Positions 1-8,344 of a DNA stretch of 64,000 bases are shown here, one piece after another; positions within the stretch are counted from its first letter, which is position 1, and each line of letters opens with the position of its first letter. Origin of the DNA: Turneriella sp942492915 (lineage in GTDB: Bacteria > Spirochaetota > Leptospiria > Turneriellales > Turneriellaceae); the NCBI GenBank assembly GCA_942492915.1, contig OW818662.1, positions 2,976,001 to 3,040,000 on the forward strand. Reading direction: 5' to 3'. A program made the translations under genes and the position numbers. A model generated the notes under the pieces. That model made no database searches. It saw nothing but the letters and a program-made list of their open reading frames with translations, and was not told the DNA's origin.

Positions 1-1
1 T

Positions 2-907
2 GGTGAGGCGCCCGAAACCCTCACTCGAATCATTTGGCAGACAGAGGCTGTACGCGCCGGTGGCGCCGGCATCTTTGAATTGCGCCCCCTGCGGACAGAA
101 TGAGACTTTTCCGTCGGCAGAAAAGCGCGCATTCAGCACCTGGCGCAAACCGCCGGTTTCAACTCGTATCGATTCACCTTGTAAATCGGTCAGGTATGCA
201 CGACCGTCGAATTCACTGCTCAGAAGATATTTCGAATCGGGACTAAAAAGCAAAGAGTGAATGTAGCTCTTGTGACCTGAGAAAAAAAGAAAGCCTGATT
301 TTTTATGAACAATCGGTTGGTTATCGCTGAGCCGAACAATAGTTACCGAGCCGACATCATGCGAGCCCGTCATCGCGAGATATTCTGAATTCGGTGAAAT
401 GACCGCCTGATTCGGTTGCAGCAGATTTTTATACGGGACCACGCCGGTAGTCGTGTAGCCGGCCTCTTCAGTGTAGCGATAGACGTAGTAGCCGTCTTTG
501 ACCGTCATCGCGACGATAATATTGCCATCGCGCGAGATCGCCAGCTCACAGAGATAGGCCGGAACTTTGAACGAGCTGAATATCTGGCCTGTAAACGGGT
601 TGAGTATTTCAAGGGTGTTCTTCTTATCATGGCGATAGACGAGCCGGTCAAAATTTTCACTAATGTCGGGCACGAGACCCGCATACATGGCATCTGTAGG
701 TAATGCACCCGAGATAAGAATTCGGCGCGTCTCAGCGTCACGAATGCTATATCGATTGCGATCAAGCAGGTAGAGAAATTTCTGGTCGGGAGAGACGAGG
801 GCCCTGGTGGGTATAAAATCTATCGGCTGGTTGACGAAAAGTTTTGCGCTTTGGCCGTTAAGCTGCATAGCACAAAATAGCAAAGCAACAATACAGAGAC
901 GTTTCAT
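2..907 (-). CDS. Exported beta-propeller (WD40-like) protein, partial
   Basis: The minus strand is open from the ATG at 907 to the left edge (about 302 codons), so the C-terminus is missing. The N-terminus is a clear signal peptide (MKRLCIVALLFCAMQLNG, cleavage near residue 20). The rest contains repeated strands of the type SPDQKFLYLLD, SPNSEYLAMTG, SPDSKYLLSSEFDG and SADGKVSF, spaced like blades of a WD40/YVTN-type beta-propeller. A periplasmic or surface location is inferred. No catalytic residues are visible and the partner is unknown. It runs divergently from the gene starting at 1608 and in the same direction as the exported protein at 930-1442, which lies just upstream. Confidence 0.75.
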   Translation of the reverse strand, partial: MKRLCIVALLFCAMQLNGQSAKLFVNQPIDFIPTRALVSPDQKFLYLLDRNRYSIRDAETRRILISGALPTDAMYAGLVPDISENFDRLVYRHDKKNTLEILNPFTGQIFSSFKVPAYLCELAISRDGNIIVAMTVKDGYYVYRYTEEAGYTTTGVVPYKNLLQPNQAVISPNSEYLAMTGSHDVGSVTIVRLSDNQPIVHKKSGFLFFSGHKSYIHSLLFSPDSKYLLSSEFDGRAYLTDLQGESIRVETGGLRQVLNARFSADGKVSFCPQGAQFKDAGATGAYSLCLPNDSSEGFGRLT

Positions 908-929
908 ATGATGTTCTCTGGAATATGTT

Positions 930-1442
930 TCAGCGCAGCTTCGCAATGCCGAACGATGCAATAATTTGTTTGGCGTTCGTTGCATTGCTCGGAGAATAGC
1001 CTTTCTGAGTTTCAGCAGGTGTTCTGAACGTAATCATATAAGCACGGTAGCTGGTTGTATAGACGGTTACAATCGTCGGTATATCGAGAGCATAAGCCGC
1101 CATCGCCCCGGTATCACCGCCTGCCTCTTTTGCGGATGCAGTAATGTCAGCGCCGCCGCGGCGTTTGCTTTGCAGCTTGTTTTCTGATTCAAAACGACTG
1201 ATGTACTGTTCGGCCGTTCCACCGCTTGCGTTCGGCATCGGATTAACGATAACCGAAGTATATCCGTCGGGAGAACTGATTTGAATAATAGAAGAATTTG
1301 CAGGTGCGGGGTTTGTCAATTTCCAGTCTGAAGGATAGTTAAGTTGAAAGCGCGAAGACGCGTTTCGATAAAGCGCGACCTTAACTTCGGCGAAGGTGCC
1401 CGAAACCAGCATAAGCCATACGAGAGCAGTGGTTTTTTTCAT
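930..1442 (-). CDS. Exported PsbP-like protein
   Basis: 170 residues. I chose the ATG at 1442 because a strong AAGGAG ribosome binding site precedes it and a signal peptide follows at once (MKKTTALVWLMLVSGTFA). A longer frame reaches 1637 but its extra residues look non-coding. The mature part starts with a PsbP/Mog1-like pattern (FQLNYPSDWKLTNP, then SPDGYTSVIVNPMP, QYISRFES and a C-terminal MITFRTPAE). That pattern is known in small exported proteins of unclear function. It lies 22 bases upstream of the propeller protein at 2-907 on the same strand, so the two may be co-transcribed. Function is unknown. Confidence 0.75.
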   Translation of the reverse strand: MKKTTALVWLMLVSGTFAEVKVALYRNASSRFQLNYPSDWKLTNPAPANSSIIQISSPDGYTSVIVNPMPNASGGTAEQYISRFESENKLQSKRRGGADITASAKEAGGDTGAMAAYALDIPTIVTVYTTSYRAYMITFRTPAETQKGYSPSNATNAKQIIASFGIAKLR

Positions 1443-1607
1443 GATGTCTCCTTGCCCAGGATTCGCAAATGGCAGAAACTCCGCGAACCAAGCCAACCAT
1501 CGAAGCCCAGGCGGATGTTTTGTCGATTCAAATGCCAGGAGAATCTGATTCGGGTTGACCAGCCAAATAGAACGGCGCATGCCGGTCGGCGAATGAACTG
1601 GGGTGCG

Positions 1608-2177
1608 ATGAAATACCTGCCCCCTTACTATATGCATTACCCGCTGCCGGGTAAGCTCGAGATTCGCGTGAAGCCGCGTTACTGGTTTCCGCTACTGGTC
1701 GCAGTGTTTTTTTTGCCGCAGACATTTCTCTACTTCTGGTCTTACGATGCGTTCAGCGATTTTTGGCTGACGTTGCTGTCTCCATTGGGTGAGGATTTCG
1801 GCCGTGGAAAAATTCGTGATGCCTACAATATATTTCCGCTTCTATTGGGTCTTGCGGGCGTGTTGCTCATAGCTGCGCACCAACTGTACAAGCGCCACGG
1901 CCTGATAGAAGTCACGCGCCACGGTGTGCGCCTGGTTGAAAATCCTCATTTTGGCCCCAGGGGCGAGGTTTTTATTCCGCGTGAAGAGATCGCAGAGCTG
2001 ACCGACGATATCTTCTACGTGCGCACCGAAGAGGCAGGCACAAAATTGATTCTGCGTAAGCCGAGCGGCGTGCAGTTCGAGCTGATCAAGATCTGGGGGC
2101 GTGACCGCGGCAGCACGAACGACTACCTGGCGCTGAGCAAAGAGATTCGTAACGTACTTGGGGCTGTAGGTACATGA
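1608..2177 (+). CDS. Membrane protein with PH-like cytoplasmic domain
   Basis: 189 residues from the ATG at 1608; an in-frame ATG at 1593 is possible and neither start has a convincing ribosome binding site. Two transmembrane segments are visible (about residues 25-50 and 73-93), followed by a soluble domain rich in beta strands (HGLIEVTRHGVRLVEN, GEVFIPREEIAEL, GTKLILRKPSG). The pattern resembles a bacterial PH-like domain that sets membrane-protein or lipid contacts; this is inference. The stop overlaps the start of the ankyrin protein (ATGA), so the two are probably translationally coupled and work together. Confidence 0.7.
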   Translation: MKYLPPYYMHYPLPGKLEIRVKPRYWFPLLVAVFFLPQTFLYFWSYDAFSDFWLTLLSPLGEDFGRGKIRDAYNIFPLLLGLAGVLLIAAHQLYKRHGLIEVTRHGVRLVENPHFGPRGEVFIPREEIAELTDDIFYVRTEEAGTKLILRKPSGVQFELIKIWGRDRGSTNDYLALSKEIRNVLGAVGT

Positions 2178-3181
2178 AACAGATATTCGTTGGTTTGGGC
2201 TTCGTCGTCGCTTTTGCGGTTGCGGTGACTGGCCTCGCGACTTTACTCAATGGCCTGTTCGGTTGGCGTATCGCGCTCGAAGGCACTGAGGCACCCGCCG
2301 AAACGATGGGCGGTGTCATCTTGTTATGCCTTGCGGTAAGCATTACGCTGTTACTCTTGCCGTTTACCATCGCACGCATCGGCGATCTTCTGCGCCGGCA
2401 CGCAGTTCTCATTCTGCCCTACGTGCTGGTAATGATCGCAATCACTGCCATACCGGTTTACCATTCGATGCGCACGGCAGCACCGTATTCAGAAGCACAC
2501 GCCGCGCTATGGAAAGGCGACACCAATTTTTTTGCCGACGCCGAAAACCTGCGCAAACTGAAAGACGGTGAACGTGAGAGGCTTTTCGCCGAAAGTATTC
2601 GCCATGAGCACACAGCGATCGCAAAACATCTGGCGGCAACGCTCACGAGCCTTACGGGCACAGCCGAAGCGCCCAACGGATTTCTCGCTGCATACACCGC
2701 CAACGCAGAAGTTTTGCAATTGCTCATCGATCGCGAAGCAGACCTCTCGTACCGCGAGCAGCTTACCGGTACGGGAATTGTTCACCAAATCGTCTCTGGC
2801 AAAGGTACCCCGCAGAAACAAATACAATGCATTCGCCTGCTGCACCGCCGCAGAATGCTCGACGTCGACCCGAAAGGTGACTTCGGCACAACGCCGCTCA
2901 TGATCGCCGCTGAGCGCGGGCATACGGGGGTCGTACAGCTGCTGCTCAAGCTCGGCGCACCCGTGCGCTCGCAAGACAATGCCAGATCAACGGCGTTGCA
3001 CAAGGCCTGTGACAAAACAATAGTTTACCCCGATACAACTGAAATAGCGCGACTCGAAGTCATCGAACTGCTGCTGAAAGCCGGCGCCGATGCCAAAGCA
3101 GTAAATGCCACCGGCGACAGCTGCAGATCTTTGGCCGAACGTTCGGCTTTCTCGCGCATAGTGCTGCGGGTATCACCTTAG
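2174..3181 (+). CDS. Membrane-anchored ankyrin-repeat protein
   Basis: 335 residues. The first 100 hold three hydrophobic segments (residues 3-28, 45-65 and 77-97). The C-terminal half carries ankyrin repeats: TTPLMIAAERGHTGVVQLLLKLGA is a textbook repeat, and the next is STALHKACDK...VIELLLKAGADAKAVNATGD. An earlier divergent repeat is at about residues 175-200 (NAEVLQLLIDREADL). Ankyrin domains bind proteins and have no enzymatic role, so this is probably a membrane scaffold. It overlaps the upstream membrane gene by four bases. The ligand is unknown. Confidence 0.8.
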   Translation: MKQIFVGLGFVVAFAVAVTGLATLLNGLFGWRIALEGTEAPAETMGGVILLCLAVSITLLLLPFTIARIGDLLRRHAVLILPYVLVMIAITAIPVYHSMRTAAPYSEAHAALWKGDTNFFADAENLRKLKDGERERLFAESIRHEHTAIAKHLAATLTSLTGTAEAPNGFLAAYTANAEVLQLLIDREADLSYREQLTGTGIVHQIVSGKGTPQKQIQCIRLLHRRRMLDVDPKGDFGTTPLMIAAERGHTGVVQLLLKLGAPVRSQDNARSTALHKACDKTIVYPDTTEIARLEVIELLLKAGADAKAVNATGDSCRSLAERSAFSRIVLRVSP

Positions 3182-3278
3182 AGCGAACCGCGAACGCACG
3201 GGCAATTCACTCTTGGCAAACCGTCGCGCATTTCGCATTGCGTCTGCTGATGTTACTTAGCCGACCGGAATATTTCGC

Positions 3279-5333
3279 ATGAGCACGCGCCTCGTCACAT
3301 ACCGTGGCGACCTGCAGGGCGTGCGCGCTGTGGCGGTCGTCGCTGTTTTGCTTTTTCATGTCTGGCCCACGGTGTTTCGCGGCGGCTTCGTCGGTGTGGA
3401 TGTATTTTTTGTCATCTCTGGTTTTCTCATCACCAGCCTTCTCGCAGCCGAAATAGAGCAAAAAGGCAAGGTCGACCTGCTGCAATTCTGGGCGCGCCGG
3501 CTGATGCGGCTGCTGCCGGCGGCGACTGTGGTGCTGCTTGCTTCGCTCGCTGGAGCGCTGCTCTTTCTGCCGCGCACCGAATTCATCAACTCGGCGCACC
3601 ACGTGTTTGCTTCGGCACTCTACGTTGAAAACTGGGCTCTCGTCGCGCAGTCGGTCGACTATTGGGCAACTGGGCAGGCCCCCTCACCGGTGCAGCATTA
3701 CTGGTCGCTCTCGATTGAAGAGCAATTCTATTTTGTCTGGCCACCGGTTGTCGCGCTAACCGCATTCGTGAGCAGCTTTGGCTGGTTGAGCTTTCGCAAG
3801 GCGGCAGCGGCGGTGATCGCGGTCATTCTTGCAGGGTCGCTCGCGCTGTCTGTATTGCCCGGCCTCGACGCGGGTGATGCGTATTTCAAGACGACAACCA
3901 GAGCGTGGGAACTCGCGCTCGGCGGGCTCATCGCAATACTTTGGTCGAAAATCAGCATTACCGGCTGGCTGCGCGCGGCGTTGGGTTGGCTTGGGCTCAC
4001 CCTCGTCACTCTGGCAATTCTCTTTATCAACGAGCAGATGCGCTTTCCCGGACATATTGCGCTCGTACCGACACTCGGCGCTGCGCTGCTGCTCATCAGC
4101 GGCGATGCACGTTGGTCGCCGTACCGAATGCTCGCTCTGAAACCTGTCGCTTACGTTGGTGACATCTCTTATGCTGTTTACCTGTGGCATTGGCCGATTG
4201 TGATTTTTTCGCGCCCGCTCGGTGAAGACGCCGGCAAGGCGGCAAACCCGTTGTTAATTATGGGACTCACGTTCGCGCTTGCGATTGCGACCAAATACCT
4301 CGTCGAAGACCCGTTTCGTCACGGGCGTTTGAGTTTTCATTTGCGCTCGAGCACGCGCGCGCGCGGTATTCTCAAAGCCTTCATCGCGGCGCTACTGATG
4401 ATCGGTATCACTGCAGGGTTGGCCGCGGCGTTAGAGGTGCGCCAAATACGCATCAACGAAGAACTCTTGCAACAGAATTTTGCATCCTCCATTAAAGACC
4501 CCAACTACCCCGGCGCCGCAGCGCTCGACGCGCGCTGGCCTGCGAAGGTGCCACCCGATATGCCACTTAGGCCCAACCCACAGATTGCAGAAACCGACAT
4601 GCGCTACCGCTACCGTGACTGCATGAACATGGGTAAGGTGTGCGAGTTTGGCAATGCTCAGGGCAAGACGACAGTCGTGCTCGCGGGCGATTCGCATGCG
4701 ATGCACTACGCACCCGCGCTCGAGACCATCGCCAAAAAGCAGAACTGGAAACTGCTCGTGATGGTAAAGGTGGCGTGCCCGCTCGGCGACTTTCCTCTGT
4801 ATAGTGAGGGCAAATACAGGGGGGATTGCGACCTGTGGCGCAGCAAATTACTCAAATGGATTGTTGATGCCAAACCAGACTATGTCATTACTTCAGGCGG
4901 GCTGCAGGGTGTGTACGGCGGTTTGCCGCCGCTCGAGAAACAGATCGAAGGCTACCGCCGTCTGTGGCAGAAGATTCTCGGCGACAGAGCGCGCATGATC
5001 GTGATTCGCGACAATCCGCTGATTAAGCTGAACCCCGGCAAATGGCTCGAAGTACCGCCCTGTTTGTCGTGGCACCCAAAGAATCCCGAACGCTGCAACA
5101 AGCCGCGCGAGCTGACGCTCGACAGCATGAAAGACGCAATGGTACTTGCAGCAAAAGGGCAGCCGCGTACGACCACAATCGACCTCACGCCATGGCTGTG
5201 CACCAAAGACAGCTGCCCGGCAGTCATCGGAAACGTCGTCGTCTACCGCGACGCGCACCATTTGACCGAGACTTACGTGAATACGCTGGCGCCGTATATT
5301 GAGACAGAGCTGTTAAGAGCAGGTCTGCGATAG
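3279..5333 (+). CDS. OafA/YrhL-type acyltransferase with C-terminal SGNH domain
   Basis: 684 residues, the usual size for acyltransferase-3 proteins fused to a periplasmic SGNH domain. The N-terminus shows YRGDLQGVRAVAVVAVLLFH, the FFVISGFLIT stretch and SLSIEEQFYFVWP, all hallmarks of the membrane acyltransferase core (about ten helices to residue 380). The C-terminal domain has the GDSH block near residue 470 (nucleophile Ser) and a D-x-H type end, YRDAHHLTETY, near 657. Such proteins move acyl groups, usually acetyl, across the inner membrane onto cell-envelope glycans. The acceptor here is unknown. The stop codon lies inside the hairpin at 5324-5353. Confidence 0.92.
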   Translation: MSTRLVTYRGDLQGVRAVAVVAVLLFHVWPTVFRGGFVGVDVFFVISGFLITSLLAAEIEQKGKVDLLQFWARRLMRLLPAATVVLLASLAGALLFLPRTEFINSAHHVFASALYVENWALVAQSVDYWATGQAPSPVQHYWSLSIEEQFYFVWPPVVALTAFVSSFGWLSFRKAAAAVIAVILAGSLALSVLPGLDAGDAYFKTTTRAWELALGGLIAILWSKISITGWLRAALGWLGLTLVTLAILFINEQMRFPGHIALVPTLGAALLLISGDARWSPYRMLALKPVAYVGDISYAVYLWHWPIVIFSRPLGEDAGKAANPLLIMGLTFALAIATKYLVEDPFRHGRLSFHLRSSTRARGILKAFIAALLMIGITAGLAAALEVRQIRINEELLQQNFASSIKDPNYPGAAALDARWPAKVPPDMPLRPNPQIAETDMRYRYRDCMNMGKVCEFGNAQGKTTVVLAGDSHAMHYAPALETIAKKQNWKLLVMVKVACPLGDFPLYSEGKYRGDCDLWRSKLLKWIVDAKPDYVITSGGLQGVYGGLPPLEKQIEGYRRLWQKILGDRARMIVIRDNPLIKLNPGKWLEVPPCLSWHPKNPERCNKPRELTLDSMKDAMVLAAKGQPRTTTIDLTPWLCTKDSCPAVIGNVVVYRDAHHLTETYVNTLAPYIETELLRAGLR

Positions 5334-5353
5334 GCATACCTGCCTATCGCAGA
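5324..5353. terminator. Perfect 13-bp inverted repeat after the acyltransferase gene
   Basis: Arms 5324-5336 and 5341-5353 are exact reverse complements around a 4-base loop, and the left arm contains the TAG stop of the acyltransferase. It is probably a transcription terminator or mRNA 3'-end stabiliser. The following bases are only mildly T-rich, so it is not a canonical Rho-independent terminator. Confidence 0.55.
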
Positions 5354-5479
5354 CTATAAACACTTGTTTAGTTTTACTTGACCTGTGCGGCGCGTCATGA
5401 GACGCAGCGGTAGACGAATTTACGACATCACATCCTGAAAAAATGGATTTACGGTTGTTTTCGTCGGGGGATTACCAAA

Positions 5480-6340
5480 ATGACGCTTGCCGATATAGAC
5501 TTTAAGACCTTGAAGCTGCCGGTGCACCCGCAGGCGCTCTCTGCGATTCTGCAGCTCGACGACCATACCGACATGAACTTCAAAGAACTCGACAGCATCA
5601 TTCGCGTCGACCAGGCAATCAGCGCCGGCATCTTGAAGCTGGCAAACTCTTCGTTCTATTCGCGCGGCAACAAGATTACTTCATTGCAAAACGCGATCAC
5701 GTTACTCGGTTTCAAATTGATACGGTCGATGGTGGTGTTACTGACAACGAAGTCATTATTTGAAGAGGGCAAGTACGAGAAATTTCGCCTGCACGTCTAC
5801 CGCCACTCGGTCGTCACGGCAATCGTAGCCAAGGGCGTGGCCGCGAGCATCGGTCTGCCGCACCTGCAAGAAGAGGCGTTCGTTGCCGGTCTGCTGCACG
5901 ATATTGGTAAAGTTGTTCTCAACGTGTACGACCGCACTAAATTTATTGAAACTCTTAATCTTTGTCTCGACAAAGGCATGAGCTCAAACGATGCAGAGAT
6001 GCAGGTATTTGGCCTGACGCACGGCGCAGTCGGCAAAGCGGCAGCCGAAGCGTGGCGCCTACCCGAATTGCTCGTGCAGATAATTGCAGGCCATGAAGAC
6101 CGGCGGTATAAAGTAGCCGAAACCACAAACGAAAAGATTGCCCAGATAATTCAATACGCCGATCTGATCGCAAAAAAAGCAGGCTACGGCATATACAACT
6201 CACGCGTCGACGAGCAGTGCTCGGCAATCGCGCAGGTGCTGAACCTGTCACAAGCGGTGCGCGACGCGAATGAAAAAGACCAGAAAGCCAGGTTGGATGC
6301 AGACCCGTTCTTCAAGTTTTGTACCGGCATGGTCGCATGA
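5480..6340 (+). CDS. HDOD domain signalling protein
   Basis: 286 residues. The HDOD fold covers about residues 15-215: LKLPVHPQALSAILQL, then KLANSSFYSRGNKITSLQNAITLLG, and LLHDIGK near residue 139. HDOD proteins are non-catalytic relatives of HD phosphohydrolases and act in signal transduction, often in networks with nucleotide second messengers. Here LLHDIGK keeps the HD pair, so metal binding cannot be excluded. The stop overlaps the start of the cyclase fusion by four bases, which argues that the HDOD protein regulates or is regulated by that cyclase. Confidence 0.9.
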   Translation: MTLADIDFKTLKLPVHPQALSAILQLDDHTDMNFKELDSIIRVDQAISAGILKLANSSFYSRGNKITSLQNAITLLGFKLIRSMVVLLTTKSLFEEGKYEKFRLHVYRHSVVTAIVAKGVAASIGLPHLQEEAFVAGLLHDIGKVVLNVYDRTKFIETLNLCLDKGMSSNDAEMQVFGLTHGAVGKAAAEAWRLPELLVQIIAGHEDRRYKVAETTNEKIAQIIQYADLIAKKAGYGIYNSRVDEQCSAIAQVLNLSQAVRDANEKDQKARLDADPFFKFCTGMVA

Positions 6341-8115
6341 GTACCCGAATCACTGTCAACGACCTGGATCCCGTTCTGCACCTGAACAAGGTGTTTCGCG
6401 TTCAGTTGTTTGATCTTTTTTCGTCAGAAGAAAAGCAGGTACGCGACGCCATCTACAAGATTACCGATGCTTTCGGCGGACGCAAACTCGCTCCGGTCGT
6501 CTACACGATGGTGCGCGAGCTGGCGGTGAATGCACTGAAGGCCGTGTACAAGAAAATCTTCTACGAACGCGTGATCGAAGAACTCGGGATTCCTGAAGTG
6601 AGTTATACCGAATGGCTTGAGCTTTTTAAGGCTGAAATTGACGCGCACCGCGCCGAGAATTTTTCACGCATTGCGCGCGAAGAGGGTATTGGCATTTCTG
6701 TCTTCATCAGGTTTAATGAAGAGAAATTGAGCATTAAGATCGTAAACCAGGGGCAGCCCAGCGAACTGGAACTCGCGCGCATCAAACAGGCCATAGAGAA
6801 AAGTCGTTCTGTTGAAAACATGCGCGCTCTTATGGAAGAGCAAGAGGCACGTGACTCGCATGCCGAAGGTGCGGGCATGGGAATTCCCATGTGCATTCTG
6901 ACACTGCGGGGTCTGCACATTTCACCCGACAATTTCTCTATTGAGCTCAAAGCAGCTCAGACGATCGCAACGCTCGAGCTGCCGTGGGAGAATCTGCTGC
7001 CACCCGCCGCGAAGAAAGAAACCTCTGTGCTCGACGCACCCACCTTCTCGAAGCACGGCTCTGACCTGATTGAAAAACTTGATTTTGCCATTCTCTGTTT
7101 TGATAGGTTCGAGAACCTGACGGAAGTTTCGGAAAGTTTTCTCGAAAAGCTGAAGATACCGCGCGAACGCGTCGCAGACGTGAAGGCAGTAATTCCGCAG
7201 CGGTTCTTTCGCGATATTTTTCGTGGCGTGCATAACATTCGCGTCGTGCAGCAGTTTGAAAACTATCGTATTCGCCTCTCTCTGCCAGGCGAAACAAAAC
7301 CCAACGAGGTGCTCTACCACGTGAACGGCTATCTCGACAACGAGGGCGTGCTGCGCACCATGTGGCAGCCTGTGGTGTTGCAAGACATCAAGACTCGCCT
7401 CAGCGAGGGCAGTATTCTCGACAGCCTGCGCATTCAGAACATCATTCGCCGTTACATTCCGCAGAATGTGATGCGCAAAGCTGTCGAGATGACCGCCGCC
7501 GGGCGTGAAGAATTGCCCAACGAAGTTGTCAACGCGACGGTGCTCTTTGCCGACATCGTAGGGTTTACGCGCCTGTCAGAAAATATGCATCCTCTCGCCG
7601 TCATTGAAATGCTCAACCTGGCGCTCGGTATGGTGGCCAATGCCCTTGTGCGCCACGGTGGCACGATCGACAAGTACATGGGCGACGCGGTCTTCGCCCT
7701 GTTCGACGACCCCCTGAAGGCGGTTGCTGCAGCGGTAGAAATACAGAACCTGTACATCGAGCTGAACTCAATGCGCGAGCTACACGACCAACCGCCGATT
7801 GAAATGCGCATTGGCATTCACAGCGGCAAAGTCATCATGGGCAATATCGGTAACGCCGAACGCCTCGACTGGACTGCGATCGGCGATGTCGTCAACACGG
7901 CTTCACGCATAGAACAGAATTCGTCAGGCGGGCAGGTTCTGATCAGCGATTCGACCTATTCGATGATTCACGAGAAAGTCGAATGGCAGCGCGAAATGCA
8001 GATCAGCGTTAAGGGCAAGGTCGAGCAACTCAAGGTCTATTTCGTGAAATCGGTGAGTTTTCAGATGCGCGAGAAGACGCAGACGCTCAAGATTCCCGCC
8101 CCTCTGGCCGGTTAA
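6337..8115 (+). CDS. ATPase-like sensor / class III adenylate cyclase fusion
   Basis: 592 residues from the ATG overlapping the HDOD stop; a longer in-frame start at 6319 is less likely. Residues 20-215 look like a histidine-kinase-type ATP-binding fold, with an N-box-like RELAVNALKAVYK near 60 and a G-box-like GAGMGIPMC near 178. A central region (about 230-385) is PAS-like. The class III cyclase domain (about 398-570) has metal-binding FADIVGFT and KYMGD and the catalytic VVNTASRIE block. The Lys in DKYMGD and the Thr in WTAIGD fit adenylate rather than guanylate cyclase. No transmembrane segment is seen, so it is a cytosolic cAMP source coupled to HDOD. Confidence 0.88.
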   Translation: MSTRITVNDLDPVLHLNKVFRVQLFDLFSSEEKQVRDAIYKITDAFGGRKLAPVVYTMVRELAVNALKAVYKKIFYERVIEELGIPEVSYTEWLELFKAEIDAHRAENFSRIAREEGIGISVFIRFNEEKLSIKIVNQGQPSELELARIKQAIEKSRSVENMRALMEEQEARDSHAEGAGMGIPMCILTLRGLHISPDNFSIELKAAQTIATLELPWENLLPPAAKKETSVLDAPTFSKHGSDLIEKLDFAILCFDRFENLTEVSESFLEKLKIPRERVADVKAVIPQRFFRDIFRGVHNIRVVQQFENYRIRLSLPGETKPNEVLYHVNGYLDNEGVLRTMWQPVVLQDIKTRLSEGSILDSLRIQNIIRRYIPQNVMRKAVEMTAAGREELPNEVVNATVLFADIVGFTRLSENMHPLAVIEMLNLALGMVANALVRHGGTIDKYMGDAVFALFDDPLKAVAAAVEIQNLYIELNSMRELHDQPPIEMRIGIHSGKVIMGNIGNAERLDWTAIGDVVNTASRIEQNSSGGQVLISDSTYSMIHEKVEWQREMQISVKGKVEQLKVYFVKSVSFQMREKTQTLKIPAPLAG

Positions 8116-8118
8116 CAG

Positions 8119-8136
8119 AGCGGCCGGACGGCCGCT
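8119..8136 (+). terminator. GC-rich hairpin after the cyclase gene
   Basis: Seven-base arms AGCGGCC and GGCCGCT around a GGAC loop lie four bases after the cyclase stop. Position and GC content suggest a terminator, but no T-run follows. Confidence 0.45.
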
Positions 8137-8171
8137 TGCGCAACAAGATACTGTTTTGGCTTTACGTATTG

Positions 8172-8233
8172 AACACTGTTAGATATACATCCTCTATATC
8201 TAACAGTGTTTGTTTTGTAACTAACGCTGTTAG
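8172..8233. promoter_or_regulatory. Triplet operator-like repeats upstream of desaturase
   Basis: A perfect 16-bp inverted repeat (8172-8187 with 8195-8210, 7-base loop) is followed by a smaller palindrome CTAACGCTGTTAG (8221-8233). Together they contain three copies of the pattern AACnnTGTT, at 8172-8180, 8202-8210 and 8223-8231. They sit 110-170 bases upstream of the desaturase, whose downstream neighbour is a TetR-family regulator. Short repeated palindromes next to a TetR gene are commonly its operators, so autoregulation of the desaturase-TetR operon is likely. The large palindrome could alternatively be a terminator. Confidence 0.45.
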
Positions 8234-8285
8234 AAAAAGTTGCAACCGAAAGGCGCCACCAGGCATCAAAGGTAGCAGAATCTGA

Positions 8286-8325
8286 GCCCGGTAGTGGGAT
8301 TCCGCATGGAACCCCACTACCGGGC
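8286..8325 (+). promoter_or_regulatory. Strong hairpin in desaturase leader
   Basis: Arms 8286-8298 and 8313-8325 form a perfect 13-bp GC-rich stem, and the 14-base loop has its own TTCC/GGAA pairing. It ends eight bases before the AAGGAG ribosome binding site (8333-8338) of the desaturase. It could be a leader structure controlling translation or mRNA stability, or an attenuator. No T-tract follows it. Confidence 0.4.
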
Positions 8326-8344
8326 CAAGTAAAAGGAGACAAAA

